A stretch of DNA of 39,186 nt from Clostridia bacterium (GCA_900752095.1 CAADUD010000150.1:1-39186); one strand, 5' to 3'. Positions 23,726-35,700 are shown, numbered from the stretch's first letter. Numbers and translations: made by a program. Notes: a model not told the origin generated them from the letters alone.

Positions 23726-24673
23726 ATGAATCAAATTCTTGCAATAGAAAACAAAAAGAAAGAAAAGAAACAAAAAAAGCAAAGAAACAGTGGACCTTTA
23801 GAAATAAAAGGAATTGTAAGATTTTTTGGAATTGTTATTATGATTTTTGGAATTGTTCTTGCAGGTCAAGGTTCTTATGCTATTTATAAAGATTTTGACG
23901 ATAGAAAACCTGCTAATATTCCTTATGTTAGTATTGGAAGAGTAAACGACGAGGCAATTCTTTATGTAGAACATAATGTAGAAATTGCTACTATTACTTA
24001 TTCTTGGAATAATGGAGAAAGCATGGTTATTCCAATAGGTGCTCTTACTGCTCAAGAAATGATTACACTTTTAAATGATAATAGTACACTAAATATTACT
24101 GTAGAAGATATTAATGGAAAACAAGTTTCTTATCAAAAGCAATTTTTGCTAGAAGGAGTAGATATTACCAAACCAGTGATTGATATACAAACAGCAGATG
24201 GTAATGATAAAATGACGATTACTGCTACAGATGAAACTGCAATTTTATACCTTTCTTACCAATGGGATGACCAAGAACCAGTTATTATTGATTATGAAAC
24301 AGAAGGACAAACAGAAATTAAGCAAGAAGTTTCTTTGACACCAGGTACTAGAACTATTACTATTAAAGCTGAAGATTTGAATGGAAATATTGAACAAATA
24401 GAAAAAGAAATTGTTACTTCTACCTCAAAACCAAAAATGACAATTACACAAAATAAAAATGAAATTATTGTTGGAGCAACAGATACAGATGGAGTAAAAG
24501 ATATTGTAATTAATTTAAATGGAAAAAGATATTCTGCAAGAGATATTAACTTAAAAGAAGTACAGGTAGGACCACTTACTTTGCAAGAGGGGAATAATAC
24601 AATTTCTATTGAAGTAACCAATGTTAGTGGTTATACAGAAACTGCAACAACGGAATTGCAATATACTCCATAG
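23726..24673 (+). CDS. Membrane-anchored protein with Ig-like repeats, function unknown
   Basis: This is a 315-residue protein with a Lys-rich cytosolic start (about 1-25) and one membrane helix (about 32-54). An exported part follows with about three beta-sandwich-like units starting near 62, 145 and 235. Recurrent signs are ITYSWNNGE / LSYQWDDQE and TITIKAEDLNGN / TISIEVTNVSGY, the pattern of bacterial Ig-like domains of surface proteins. GAGAGGA lies 8 bases before the ATG at 23726; an out-of-frame ATG at 23722 is ignored. It lies about 100 bases before the GGDEF gene without a terminator, so the two are probably co-transcribed. Role unknown; possibly wall or envelope binding. Confidence 0.65.
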   Translation: MNQILAIENKKKEKKQKKQRNSGPLEIKGIVRFFGIVIMIFGIVLAGQGSYAIYKDFDDRKPANIPYVSIGRVNDEAILYVEHNVEIATITYSWNNGESMVIPIGALTAQEMITLLNDNSTLNITVEDINGKQVSYQKQFLLEGVDITKPVIDIQTADGNDKMTITATDETAILYLSYQWDDQEPVIIDYETEGQTEIKQEVSLTPGTRTITIKAEDLNGNIEQIEKEIVTSTSKPKMTITQNKNEIIVGATDTDGVKDIVINLNGKRYSARDINLKEVQVGPLTLQEGNNTISIEVTNVSGYTETATTELQYTP

Positions 24674-24774
24674 CATAAGGAAGAAGTTATAAAAATGATA
24701 GACAAATAATAAAAATTAGAAAGATACGATACTAACGATAGGAAATACTAGCAAATGAAAAAGGGAGAGAAAAA

Positions 24775-25758
24775 ATGGCACAAGAAATTTATTTAATCGA
24801 TAATGGAAATGAGCTAAAAAATAAACTTATTCAATTATTCGAAAAAGAAAGGGAATATAAATTTAAAAAAGCCAAAACAACTGAAATAGAAAGTGTTTTA
24901 AAAAATATTCCTGCCTTAATTATTATAAATGAAGATGGAATAGGAGAAGATATTATACATCTTTGTAATCATATTAGAGAAAATGAAGATAATAGTATTA
25001 CACCTATTATTGTTATATCTTCTAATAAAGAAAAAGAACATCGAATTAAAATTTTGCAAGCATGTGTAGAACACTATATTAAGGCACCAATTGATGAAGA
25101 ATACTTATACTATACTGTAAAAAATGTAATTCGTTTGCTTGATACAAACCGTAGAGTAAGTCCACTTACAGGTCTACCTGGAAATGTGCAAATACAAGCA
25201 GAAATGAAAAAAAGATTATTAAATAAAGAAGATTTTGCTATTTTATATATCGATTTAGATAATTTTAAAGCGTATAATGATGTTTATGGTTTTTTAAATG
25301 GAGATGAAATCATTAAATTTACTGCAAGATGTATGTTAAATCATTTGCACGATACTGATACGGTAGATAATTTTATTGGACATATTGGTGGAGATGATTT
25401 TGTAGCAATTACTTCTAATCTAGATTGTGAAGAAATTTGTCAGAATATTGTTTTAGAATTTGACCAGGGAAAATTAAAATATTTTAATCAAGAAGATATC
25501 GAAAAGGGATATTTAGAGGTTCCAAATCGTAAATGCATTATAGAACAATTCCCATTAACAACAATTTCAATTGGCGTAGTAATTGCTGATAAAGGAAGAT
25601 TTCATAATGTATTAGAAATAGGAGAAGTAGCAGCACAAGTAAAACATTTAGCAAAAGCAACACCAGGTAGTACCTATATTATAGATAGAAGAAAAAATGG
25701 TGAAACAATTCATTGCCCTTTACCACGTGAAAAAAAGGAAAAAATAAATAACAAATAA
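24775..25758 (+). CDS. Degenerate receiver-GGDEF protein
   Basis: This is a 327-residue soluble protein. Residues about 1-122 have a receiver-like fold (LIIINEDG, TPIIVISS, YIKAPIDEEYL with Lys-Ala-Pro), but the phospho-acceptor Asp is replaced (IIINEDG), so phosphorylation is doubtful. Residues about 135-310 are a GGDEF domain: LTGLPGNVQIQAEM, YIDLDNFKAYND, LNGDEIIKF and, at 205-209, GGDDF in place of GGDEF/GGEEF. The RxxD inhibitory site is absent. Asp for Glu at the fourth position may weaken or abolish diguanylate cyclase activity. It may be a c-di-GMP or GTP sensor. GGGAGAG precedes the ATG, and it is probably co-transcribed with the Ig-like protein. Confidence 0.8.
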   Translation: MAQEIYLIDNGNELKNKLIQLFEKEREYKFKKAKTTEIESVLKNIPALIIINEDGIGEDIIHLCNHIRENEDNSITPIIVISSNKEKEHRIKILQACVEHYIKAPIDEEYLYYTVKNVIRLLDTNRRVSPLTGLPGNVQIQAEMKKRLLNKEDFAILYIDLDNFKAYNDVYGFLNGDEIIKFTARCMLNHLHDTDTVDNFIGHIGGDDFVAITSNLDCEEICQNIVLEFDQGKLKYFNQEDIEKGYLEVPNRKCIIEQFPLTTISIGVVIADKGRFHNVLEIGEVAAQVKHLAKATPGSTYIIDRRKNGETIHCPLPREKKEKINNK

Positions 25759-25801
25759 AGTATAAGGTAATAGAGAAAAATGGAAAAAATAGACAAGTTC
25801 G

Positions 25802-25836
25802 AATGGATAGTCAGTTTAATGATTATCCATTTTTTC
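25802..25836 (+). terminator. Terminator after the GGDEF gene
   Basis: AATGGATAGTCA (25802-25813) pairs with TGATTATCCATT (25820-25831) with one G-U pair, followed by a T run to about 25836. Confidence 0.8.
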
Positions 25837-25933
25837 TATGGTACAATAAAAGAATAATAAAATTACTAGATAATGGTTTTATAGGTAAATCCAATTTAAA
25901 AACCTAAACATTATTATATAAGGAGAAATTTTA

Positions 25934-27730
25934 ATGAGAAAAGTCCAAAATCTCTATTTAGCCAATCAATATGATTGTGTAAAATCTTACATTTGGGAAG
26001 GTATTAGAAAATATGCTAATAATATAGCCTTTCGTATCAAACATAAAGAAAAAGATAAAGTAATATATGAAGACATTACTTATAAAATTTTTGGAGAACA
26101 AGTTAGAAAATTAGGCACAGGATTATTAAAATTAGGACTACAAGGAAAAAGAATAGCCATTATTGGTAAAAATTGTTATGAATGGGTTTTAAGCTATGTA
26201 AGTATTTTAGGTGGTGTAGGAGTGGTTGTACCTTTAGATAAAGGTCTACAAGAACCAGAAATAGAAAGCTGTATGGAAAGAAGTTATGCAGATGCTATTA
26301 TTTTTGAACAAGAATATATAGAACCAATGAAAGCAATTTGTAAAAGAAATCACTCTAACACAAAACTATTTATCTGCATGAATGAAATAAAGCAAAACTT
26401 AAAAGAAGAATTCGAAAAATTGCAAGCCCAATTCTTTAGCATGCAAGAAATCTTACAATTAGGAGAAAAAGAAATAGAACAAAATAATACTTCTTATGAC
26501 CATTTAGAAATAGAACCAAATGCATTAGCAAGCATTATTTTTACTTCTGGAACTACATCACTTTCAAAAGCAGTTATGTTATCAAATCGAAATATTGCTT
26601 CTAATTTATATGCCTTAAAATGTGTTGAAAAAATATATGACACAGATGTAAATTTAGCATTTTTGCCAATGCATCATACATTTGGCTCTACAGCACAACT
26701 TTTCTTTTTATCAGAAGGAGTTATGAATGTATTTTGTGATGGCTTAAGACATATACAATCTAATTTAAAAGAGTATAAAGTTTCCATTTTTGTTTGCGTT
26801 CCACTATTGTTAGAAGCTATGTATAAAAAAATTATGGCAGAAGTAGACAAACAGGGGAAGACGGCTTTAGTAAAAATTATGTTTCCTATTACTAGATTTC
26901 TAAGAAAATTTGGAATTGATATTCGTAGAAAAGTATTTAAACAAATTTTATATGGGCTAGGTGGAAATATTCGTTTTGTTATTAGTGGTGCATCTGCTAT
27001 TGATAAAAAAGTAGCAAAAGGCTTTGATAATTTAGGAATTTTAACAGTACAAGGATATGGCTTAACAGAAACAGCACCTGTATTAACTGCAGAAAATGAA
27101 AAATGCGTTAAATTTGGTTCTGTAGGAGTTCCATTAAACAATGTAGAAATTTCAATTGATGAACCGAACAAAAAAGGAATAGGAGAAATTATAGCCAGGG
27201 GACCTAATGTTATGTTAGGATATTATGAAAATGAAATAGCAACTAAAGAAGTAATAGAAGAAAAAAATGGAGAAAGATGGTTCCATACAGGAGATTTAGG
27301 ATATTTAGATAAAGACGGTTTTTTATTTATCACAGGTCGTAAGAAAAATGTAATTGTTTTAAAAAACGGAAAAAATATTTATCCAGAGGAACTAGAACTA
27401 TTAGTTAATAATTTAGCCTATGTTGCAGAAAGTATGATATTTGGTATGCCAAAAGCAGATGATTTAGTGTTATCTGTTAAAATTGTATATAATAAGGAAT
27501 ATATAAATGAAAAATTTCCTAGCCTTACACAAGAAGAATTAAGAGAAATGGTTTGGAAAGATATTAAACAAATGAATAAATCTTTGCCAACATACAAACA
27601 CATTAAAAATTTAATTTTAACAGAAGAGCCAATGATTAAAACTACTACTGCTAAAATTAAAAGATTTGAAGAAATTAAGAAAGAGATTGAAAAACAACAA
27701 CATTTAAAAGTAAAGACATCAGAAAACTAA
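25934..27730 (+). CDS. AMP-binding long-chain acyl-CoA ligase
   Basis: This 598-residue adenylate-forming enzyme would activate a fatty acid with ATP and join it to CoA (or another thiol carrier). Motifs appear in order: the phosphate-binding loop IIFTSGTTSLSKAV (about 198-211; the usual TSGTTGxPKG is altered to SLSKA), YGLTETAPVL (about 377-386), the HTGDLGYLDKDGF motif (about 455-467) and GRKKNVIVLKNGKNIYPEE with the C-terminal domain hinge and catalytic Lys region. The length is typical of FadD/long-chain ligases. AAGGAG lies 9 bases before the ATG. It is a single gene between terminators. Substrate chain length cannot be told. Confidence 0.88.
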   Translation: MRKVQNLYLANQYDCVKSYIWEGIRKYANNIAFRIKHKEKDKVIYEDITYKIFGEQVRKLGTGLLKLGLQGKRIAIIGKNCYEWVLSYVSILGGVGVVVPLDKGLQEPEIESCMERSYADAIIFEQEYIEPMKAICKRNHSNTKLFICMNEIKQNLKEEFEKLQAQFFSMQEILQLGEKEIEQNNTSYDHLEIEPNALASIIFTSGTTSLSKAVMLSNRNIASNLYALKCVEKIYDTDVNLAFLPMHHTFGSTAQLFFLSEGVMNVFCDGLRHIQSNLKEYKVSIFVCVPLLLEAMYKKIMAEVDKQGKTALVKIMFPITRFLRKFGIDIRRKVFKQILYGLGGNIRFVISGASAIDKKVAKGFDNLGILTVQGYGLTETAPVLTAENEKCVKFGSVGVPLNNVEISIDEPNKKGIGEIIARGPNVMLGYYENEIATKEVIEEKNGERWFHTGDLGYLDKDGFLFITGRKKNVIVLKNGKNIYPEELELLVNNLAYVAESMIFGMPKADDLVLSVKIVYNKEYINEKFPSLTQEELREMVWKDIKQMNKSLPTYKHIKNLILTEEPMIKTTTAKIKRFEEIKKEIEKQQHLKVKTSEN

Positions 27731-27848
27731 AAAGAAAAAATTGCAAATGTAAAATTAATCTAACCAAGTAAAAGAAGATTATAAAAGCATTATTACTTAG
27801 ATAAAATATAAATTATTAGAAATAAATAAAATATAGAATAAATAAAAT

Positions 27849-27893
27849 ATTCCCACATATAAATAATATAAAGTTTATTGTGGGAGTTTTTTT
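27849..27893 (+). promoter_or_regulatory. Hairpin with T tract that sequesters the cwlD ribosome binding site
   Basis: ATTCCCACA (27849-27857) pairs with TGTGGGAGT (27879-27887), followed by seven T. It looks like a terminator for the acyl-CoA ligase gene, but GGGAG in its right arm is also the only ribosome binding site for the amidase, whose ATG (27894) follows the T tract directly. Confidence 0.6.
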
Positions 27894-28604
27894 ATGATCA
27901 TTTTAAGTAAAAAAAGAATAGGAACCATAACAGCTATTTTATTAGTAGCTTTATTTGCTTTTACATTTCAAACAGCAAAATTAAATAATACAGTACAAAC
28001 AGTAAGTTTGCCAGTATCTAATAAAGTAATTGTAGTAGATGCAGGACACGGAAAACCAGATGAAGGAGCACAAAGTTCCAATGGCACGACTGAAGCAGAA
28101 ACTAATTTAAGAATTGCACTTAAATTACAGACTTTATTAGAACAATCAGGGGCAACTGTTATTTTAACTAGAAGCGATGAAAATGCTATTTATGATTTAG
28201 ATAAAACTACTCTAAGGCAAAAGAAGATTTCAGATATCCATAATAGAGTAAAAATTGGAAATGAAAGTAGCGCAGATATTTTTGTATCTATTCATTTAAA
28301 TAAAATTCCGCAAAGCCAATATTATGGATGGCAATGTTTTTACAAACAAAATGATGAAAAAAGTACAAATTTAGCAAAAAGTATACAGGCAAATTTAAAT
28401 GATGCAATTCAAAAAGAAAATAAGAGAGTTGCTATGAAATTAGATTCAGTTTATATTATGAAACATGTAGAAATACCAATTTCTATTGTGGAATGTGGTT
28501 TTTTATCTAATCCAGAAGAAGAAGCTAAGCTATTAACAGATGAATACCAGGATAAATTAGCTTGGGGGATTTACAATGGAATTATGGATTATTTTTATGA
28601 ATGA
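27894..28604 (+). CDS. cwlD: N-acetylmuramoyl-L-alanine amidase (CwlD-like, Amidase_3)
   Basis: This 236-residue zinc amidase cleaves the bond between muramic acid and the peptide stem. A membrane or signal segment (about 9-28) is followed by the catalytic domain: VVDAGHGKPDEGA (zinc His), TEAETNL (zinc Glu), SIHLNK (zinc His) and SIVECGFLSNPEE (catalytic Glu). Size and anchor fit CwlD, the enzyme that begins muramic-lactam formation in spore cortex. Related vegetative amidases such as CwlC-type enzymes cannot be excluded. Its start lies at the foot of a terminator-like hairpin. With Spo0E-like and Spo0A signals elsewhere in the window this supports a sporulating background. Confidence 0.82.
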   Translation: MIILSKKRIGTITAILLVALFAFTFQTAKLNNTVQTVSLPVSNKVIVVDAGHGKPDEGAQSSNGTTEAETNLRIALKLQTLLEQSGATVILTRSDENAIYDLDKTTLRQKKISDIHNRVKIGNESSADIFVSIHLNKIPQSQYYGWQCFYKQNDEKSTNLAKSIQANLNDAIQKENKRVAMKLDSVYIMKHVEIPISIVECGFLSNPEEEAKLLTDEYQDKLAWGIYNGIMDYFYE

Positions 28605-28627
28605 TGAGGTTAATTTTATAAATTCAC

Positions 28628-28657
28628 TTGTTATTTAGTTGAACTTATGATTATAAT
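28628..28657 (+). promoter_or_regulatory. Candidate promoter of the unknown protein and glucan synthase genes
   Basis: TTGTTA (28628-28633), an 18-base spacer and TATAAT (28652-28657), about 130 bases before the next start codon. Confidence 0.4.
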
Positions 28658-28788
28658 ATTAATATAGAAAGTAAGAACAATTACAGATGTGGTTACTTAT
28701 TTCCTATAAATATTATACTTAATTATTAGATAAATGGTCTATAAAATTTTTTATTAACAGTTATAGAAAAGATAAAAGGAGAAAAAAG

Positions 28789-29643
28789 ATGAAACAAAAA
28801 ATGAACCAACAAAAAGTAAAAGAAAAAATGATGAAAAAACAACGAAAAGAAGAAAAGAAAAAGGCAAAAATAGCAAAAAAGGAGAACAAAGAAGAAAAGA
28901 AAATAAATCTAAATTATTGGGATAAAAAATGGTATAAGGCATTAGGAGACATCTTAATAGTGGTAAATCTAATGATTGCTGTTTTATCTTTATATATTGC
29001 CGTTTTAGTAAGACAAGACACAGAAGAATTAACTAAAATGGCAGATAAAGATCTCTATTATACCATTCGTTTATATCCAACAGAAAATACAAAAGAATAT
29101 AAGGAATATGAAAACTATATTCGCCTGCCATTACAATTAGTAGTAGATGATTTTAAAATTGAGAAGAAGGATTTTTTAAATGTAAATTACAATTCTACTT
29201 TTTCCCGTATTAAGTATTTTATGGTATATGATTATAATCAAAAAACAAAAGAATATCATTATTTTGTAACAGGAGCAGATGATAAAACACAAGCGCAAAT
29301 GAGATTAGAAGAACAATATGATATGTATGTAACAGAAATGAATTATTCTTTAACTCCTAACAAGCAATTTGCCTATGTTTTAATTTATACAGAATCAACA
29401 GAACGTCAAAATTTGGATTTAATCTTTTTTAGTTATAAAGATGCAGGAGATTCTTTTAATTTGGAAGTTGAAGAAAATGAAAATGGAGATATTGAAGTTG
29501 CTCACCATAGAATTGATAAAGATGCTTTTATTTGCAGAGAATATTTTACTAACTTATGGGGAGAAAATGAAATACAAAAAGAAGACATTGAATTTATGTT
29601 TGATGTTTATAAAGATTTAGGAGAAAAGATGAAACTAAATTAG
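28789..29643 (+). CDS. Unknown single-pass membrane protein with Lys-rich N-terminus
   Basis: This 284-residue protein has an extremely basic, coiled-coil-like start (about 1-42, nearly all Lys, Glu, Gln and Arg) and one membrane helix (about 54-76). An exported domain of about 200 residues with mixed strands and helices follows (YYTIRLYPTENTKEYKEY, YHYFVTGADDKTQAQM, FAYVLIYTESTERQNL). AAAAGGAG lies 7 bases before the ATG. The next gene, for the glucan synthase, starts 75 bases later with no terminator between, so they may work together at the envelope. I do not recognise a family. Confidence 0.6.
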   Translation: MKQKMNQQKVKEKMMKKQRKEEKKKAKIAKKENKEEKKINLNYWDKKWYKALGDILIVVNLMIAVLSLYIAVLVRQDTEELTKMADKDLYYTIRLYPTENTKEYKEYENYIRLPLQLVVDDFKIEKKDFLNVNYNSTFSRIKYFMVYDYNQKTKEYHYFVTGADDKTQAQMRLEEQYDMYVTEMNYSLTPNKQFAYVLIYTESTERQNLDLIFFSYKDAGDSFNLEVEENENGDIEVAHHRIDKDAFICREYFTNLWGENEIQKEDIEFMFDVYKDLGEKMKLN

Positions 29644-29718
29644 TAATATGCATAAAAATTTCACTTTTTGGTAAAAATATGTTTAAAGCAAATTAAAACA
29701 AGGAGTGAAATTGAAAAT

Positions 29719-32700
29719 ATGGAATATCGAACATTAAACGTAAAAGGTGCAATTTTAAGCCAAGGTGAATTAGAGAGATACTTAGAAATTATTGCTTCAG
29801 ACCATAACTTAAAACCAAACTCAAACAAAAATACGTACCCTATTCCAAGACTAAAAGAAAATTTTGAACTCATTACACAAGTATATGAATTATTAAATGA
29901 ACATATTAAACTAAAAATTCCTATTCATCCAGCAGGAGAATGGATATTAGATAATTATTATATTATTGAAGAAACGGTAAAAAATATTAGTAAAACACTA
30001 ACCTTAAAAAAATATACTAATTTTTTGGGAATGGCAAATGGACCATATGTGGGATTTGCCAGAGTTTTTGTGCTAGCACAAGAAATTGTAGCTTATACAG
30101 ATGGAAAGATCAATCAAAAGAATTTAGGGGCTTTGTTAAAGGCTTATCAAAAGAAGAAAACCATTAGCATGGAAGAAATTTGGAATATCAGTTTATTTAT
30201 GCAAATTGCTCTAATTGAAAATATTAGACAAATATGTGAAAAAATTTATTCTTCTCAAATGCAAAAATATAGAGTAGAAAATATAATAGAAAGATTAATA
30301 GAAAATAAACAAAAAGATGAATTACAGTTTAAACAATTAGGGGAATATAAGACTAAAATAAAAGGATTTGGAGAAGTAAAATATCCCTTTATTGAGTATT
30401 TATCCTACAGGTTGCGTAAATATGGAAAAAAATCTTATCCATTTCTAAACGTATTGGAAGAACAAGTAAATAAAATGGGATTGGAATTGCAAGATGTTAT
30501 TAAAAAAGAACATTTTGATATTGCAATCCGAAAAATTTCTATGGGAAATAGTATTTTAAGTATAAAAGCTTTAAATAGAATGAATATGATAGAAATTTTT
30601 GAAGAAATTAATGGAGTAGAAGATATTTTAAAACAAGATCCAGCAGAAGTTTACGACAAAATGGATTACAAAACAAAAATCGAATATAGAAATAAAATAA
30701 AAGAAATTTCTAAAAAAACCAAGATATCAGAAATTTATATTGCTAAAAAAGCTTTAGAATTAGCTCAAAATACAAAAAATATAGAAGAATCGTTCATAGA
30801 AATCAAGGGGACAGAAAATATAAGAAAAATAGAGAAAATAAAAGAAACAGAGCAAGAAATAAAACAAAAAGAAAAAATAGAAAGAAAAAAGAAGAATCAT
30901 ATTGGTTATTATATTTTATCAGATGGAAAAAAAGAATTACTAGAAATGTTAACTGAAAAAAAAGTAAAAATATTTTCTAATCATACAAAAGTAAAATTAT
31001 ATATTACCAACATTATTATTCTTACATTTCTTATTACAATAGCTATTAGTTTTGTATTTTATCAAAATACAAAACTTCTTTTGCCTACTATTCTGTTAGG
31101 AATTTTGTTGCTTTTTCCAATAGAAAATATGATAGTACAAGTAATTCAGACTATTTTGGGGAAAGTTGTAAAACCAAAATTAATTCCTAAAATGTATTTT
31201 GAAAAAGAAATTCCAAAAGAATATGCTACTTTTGTAGTAATACCTACTATTGTAAAAAGTGCTGACAAAGTAAAAGAAATGATGAAAAAATTGGAAGTAT
31301 ATTATCTAGCCAATAAAAGTGAAAATTTATACTTTGCGTTATTAGGAGATTGTAGTTCTGGAAAAAATAGAACAGAAAATTTTGATCAAGAAGTAATAGA
31401 TGCAGGATTAAAAATGGCTGAAGAATTAAATAGGAAATATGAAAATTCTGAATTCCCAAAATTTCATTTTTTATATAGAGCAAGAACGTGGAATGCAAAG
31501 GAAGAATGTTATTTAGGTTGGGAGCGAAAAAGAGGACTTTTAAATCAGTTTAATGAAATAATCTTAACTAATATGCAGGAAGAAACTCTAAATACAGAAT
31601 TTTCAAATAACAATATAGGACAAGAAGAAAAAAATACTAAAAAATTTATGATTCCCAAAGAATGGTTTCAAGTAAATACATTAGAAAATAAAAAGATTCC
31701 CTTTATTCGTTATATAATTACCTTAGATGCAGATACAGAACTTACCTTAAATTCTGGGCTAGAGCTAATTGGAGCTATGGCACATATTTTAAATAGACCA
31801 ATTCTAAATACAGATAAAAATTTGGTAATAGAAGGGCATGGAATGATACAACCTAGAATTGGAATTGATTTAGAAGCAAGTAATAGAAGTATTTTTACAA
31901 AAATTTATGCAGGTTCTGGTGGTACAGATGTTTATACCAATGCAATTTCTGATATTTATCAAGATAACTTTGAAGAAGGTATTTTTACAGGAAAAGGAAT
32001 TTATGACTTAGAAGCTTTTTCTACTATTATGAAAAAAGAAATTCCAGAAAATACAGTTCTTAGTCATGACCTATTAGAAGGAAATTATTTAAGATGTGGA
32101 TTAGCTTCAGACATTTGCTTAATGGATGGTTACCCTACCAATTACTTAAGTTTTAAAACAAGACTTCATAGGTGGATTAGAGGAGATTGGCAAATTATTC
32201 AATGGCTAGGAAAAAATAAAAAAAACAATCGAGGGCTTAAAGAGAAAAATCCGTTTACCTTATTAGATAAATATAAAATTGTAGATAATCTGATAAGAAG
32301 TCTGCAAGAACCAATTATATGCTTTGGACTATTATTACTTTTATTACTAAAAATTATCTATTCTATAACCATTTGGCCATTAGTTACTATTTTTATTATT
32401 TCTTGTATCATGCCTACAGTACTAGAAATCTTAAATAGAATTATTTTTAGAAAAGAAGAAGAAAAAACACAAAAAACATTTACCAAAACCATTTCTGGAA
32501 TAAAGGCCACTTTATTAAGAGGAATTTTTGCTATTAGTATTTTACCGGATAAAGCTTATATGTGTCTGAATGCAATAGTAAAAACAATTTATCGAATGGC
32601 AATTAGTAAAAAACATTTTTTGGAGTGGATGACAGCAGAAGAAGCGGAGAAATTGACTAAAAAAGACATTGGCTCTTATTATAAAAACATGATTTGGAAT

Positions 32701-35700
32701 GTAATAGCAGGTGTAATAGGATTTATAGCCTTATTTTTCTTGAAAAATAATCCATACACTATTTTTCTATTCATTTTATCTTCTTTGTGGATGATTGCTC
32801 CTGCTATAATGTGGTATATTAGTAAAGAAATTAGAATAGTAGATAAGCTACAGGAAGTATCAAAAGAAAATCAAGAATATCTTTTAGAAATAGGAAGAAA
32901 AACATGGCAATATTTTAAAGAAAATTGTAATCAAAAAAGTCACTATTTACCACCAGATAATTATCAAGCAGACCGTAATCCAAAAATTATGTTAAGAACT
33001 TCTCCAACCAATATTGGACTTGGCATGTTAGCTGTTATTTCTAGTTATGATTTAGGCTATGAAAATTTGCAAAATACGCTAAATTTACTAGAAAAAATGA
33101 TTCAAACCGTTCACGATTTGCCAAAATGGAATGGCCATTTATACAATTGGTATGATTTAACAACACTTAAGCCATTAATGCCAAGATATATTTCTACTGT
33201 AGATAGTGGAAATTTTATAGGTTATTTATATATTGTGAGACAATTTTTAAAAGAGCAAAATAGAGAAGACTTAATGATGGAAGTGGATTATTTTATTTCA
33301 CAAGCAGATTTTTCTAAATTATATGATACTAGTAGTAGATTGTTTTCTATTGGTTTTAACGTAGAAGAAAATAGTTTAACAGACTCTTATTATGATTTAT
33401 TAGCATCAGAAGCAAGGCAAACTAGTATAATAGCTATTGCAAAAAAAGATATCTCACCAAAACACTGGTATGCATTAAGTAGAACTCTTACAATTTTAAA
33501 TAAATATAAAGGTCTTGTTTCTTGGTCTGGAACTGCTTTTGAATATTTAATGCCCAATATTAATATTCCAAAATATCCAGGAAGCTTGCTCGAAGAATCT
33601 TGCCAGTTTATGATTATGAGCCAAAAAGAATATGCCAAAAAATTAAAAACTCCTTGGGGTATTTCTGAGTCCGCTTTTAATGTAAAAGATTTAAACAATA
33701 ATTATCAATATAAAGCATTTGGAATTCCATGGTTAGGTTTAAAGAGAGGACTAGCAGATGAAATTGTAATTTCCTCTTATGGAAGTATCCTAGCTCTTCC
33801 AGATATTCCAAATGAAGTAATTCGAAATTTAAAAATTTTAAAAAAGCAAGGAATGGAAGGAAAATATGGTTTTTATGAATCCATTGACTATACACCAACA
33901 AGGCTCGGTAAAAACCAAGAATATGCAGTTGTAAAAACGTATATGGCACATCATCAAGGATTAATTCTATTGTCCATTAATAATTTATTTCATCAAAATA
34001 TACTACAAAAAAGAATGATGCAAAACCCAGAATTAAAGGCAGTGGGAATTTTATTACAAGAAAGAATGCCAGAAAACATGATTATTACAAAAGAAGAGAA
34101 AGAAAAGGTAGAAAAAATAAAATATATTGATTATGAAGACTATATACAAAGAGAAATTACAAAAATGAATTCAAAATTGCCAACATTAAATGTAATTGCA
34201 AATGATGACTATACTATAGTAATGAATGAAAAAGGGCAAGGATATAGTAAGTATAAAAATAATATTATAAATCGTTATAAAAAAACAGATGAGATAGAAC
34301 AAGGAATTTTATTTTTCTTGAAAAATGTGAAAAATAAAAGAATTTGGACATCTGGTTCAATGAGCTATTTGTCGAAGCCTGACAAATATATTATGTATTT
34401 TTCACCAGATAAGAACACAATTGTAAGACAAGATGGAAATATAGAAACTATTACTACTATAGGAATTGCACCAAATGACCCAGTAGAATTAAGACAAATA
34501 GAAATAAAAAATGATGGATTAGAAGAAGAAACTTTAGAAATTACAACTTTCTTAGAGCCAGTTCTATCAAAAGAAGAACAAGATTATGCGCATAAAGCTT
34601 TTAATAATTTATTTTTAAGTTATGAATATTTAGAAGAAGAAAAATCTATTTTAGTAAAAAGAAGAAACAGAGCTAAAAGAGATACAGAATTATTTATGGC
34701 AATTCACCTTTATACAGAAAATCAAACGATTGGTGAACTAGAATATGAAATTGACAAAGAAAAATTTTTGGGTAGAAATAATTTATTGCTTCCAAAAGCA
34801 GTAGAAAATTCCATTCCTTTTACCAAACAAATTTTGCTTACAACAGATCCTGTAGTTGCTTTTAGAAGAACCATTCAAATAAAACCAAAAGAAAAAGTAA
34901 ATCTTACTCTTATTATTGCTATGGGAGAAGAAAAAGGAGACACGATAGAACGATTAAGGAAATATCAAAATGAGGAAACCATTAGAAGAAGTATACAACT
35001 TTCTAAGGCAAAAGTAGAAGCAGAAAATCGTTATTTAGGAATAAAAGGGACAGAAATCGAAACTTATCAAAAAATGCTTAGCTATTTACTACAATCCAAT
35101 CCTTTTAAGAAAATAGCATATCCTGTAATTCACGGAAATGCAATGCAAAGTAGTTTATGGCAATATGGAATTTCGGGAGATTTGCCAATTATTTTAGTAA
35201 AAACGATAGAAGAAACAGATAGTGAAGTTATTAACGAAGTATTAAAAGCCTATTCCTACTTTAGATTAAAAAATATTATGACAGATTTAATTATCATTAA
35301 TAAAGAAAAGCATAGCTATGAAAGTTTAAATAAAGAAAGTATCCAAAATGCTATTTTAAATCAAAACTTAGGATATTTACAAAATCAAAAAGGTGGAATT
35401 CATGTTTTAGAAGATTTAAGTAAAGAAGAAATAAAATTATTAGAATATAGAACAGATTTGAGCATAGATGCTCACTATGGAAGTTTAAAAAGAAATTTAA
35501 AAGATTTAGAAGAAGAATATTTAGAAAAAGTAGTAGATACACCAAAAGAAGAAATTCCTCAAACAATAGAAGAAAATACAGTAATTAGGGAAAATTTAAA
35601 TGCAGAAGAACTAAAATATTTTAATGAATATGGTGGATTTTCACAAGATGGAACAGAATACTATATTCGTGTAAATAAACAAGAAAAATTACCAACTGTT

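Noticed and set aside
26674..27171. 165-codon minus-strand open frame opposite the acyl-CoA ligase
   Set aside because: It overlaps conserved adenylation motifs and has no start signals.
34370..34378. Spo0A-like TTTGTCGAA within the glucan synthase gene
   Set aside because: It is inside coding sequence far from any start; expected by chance.
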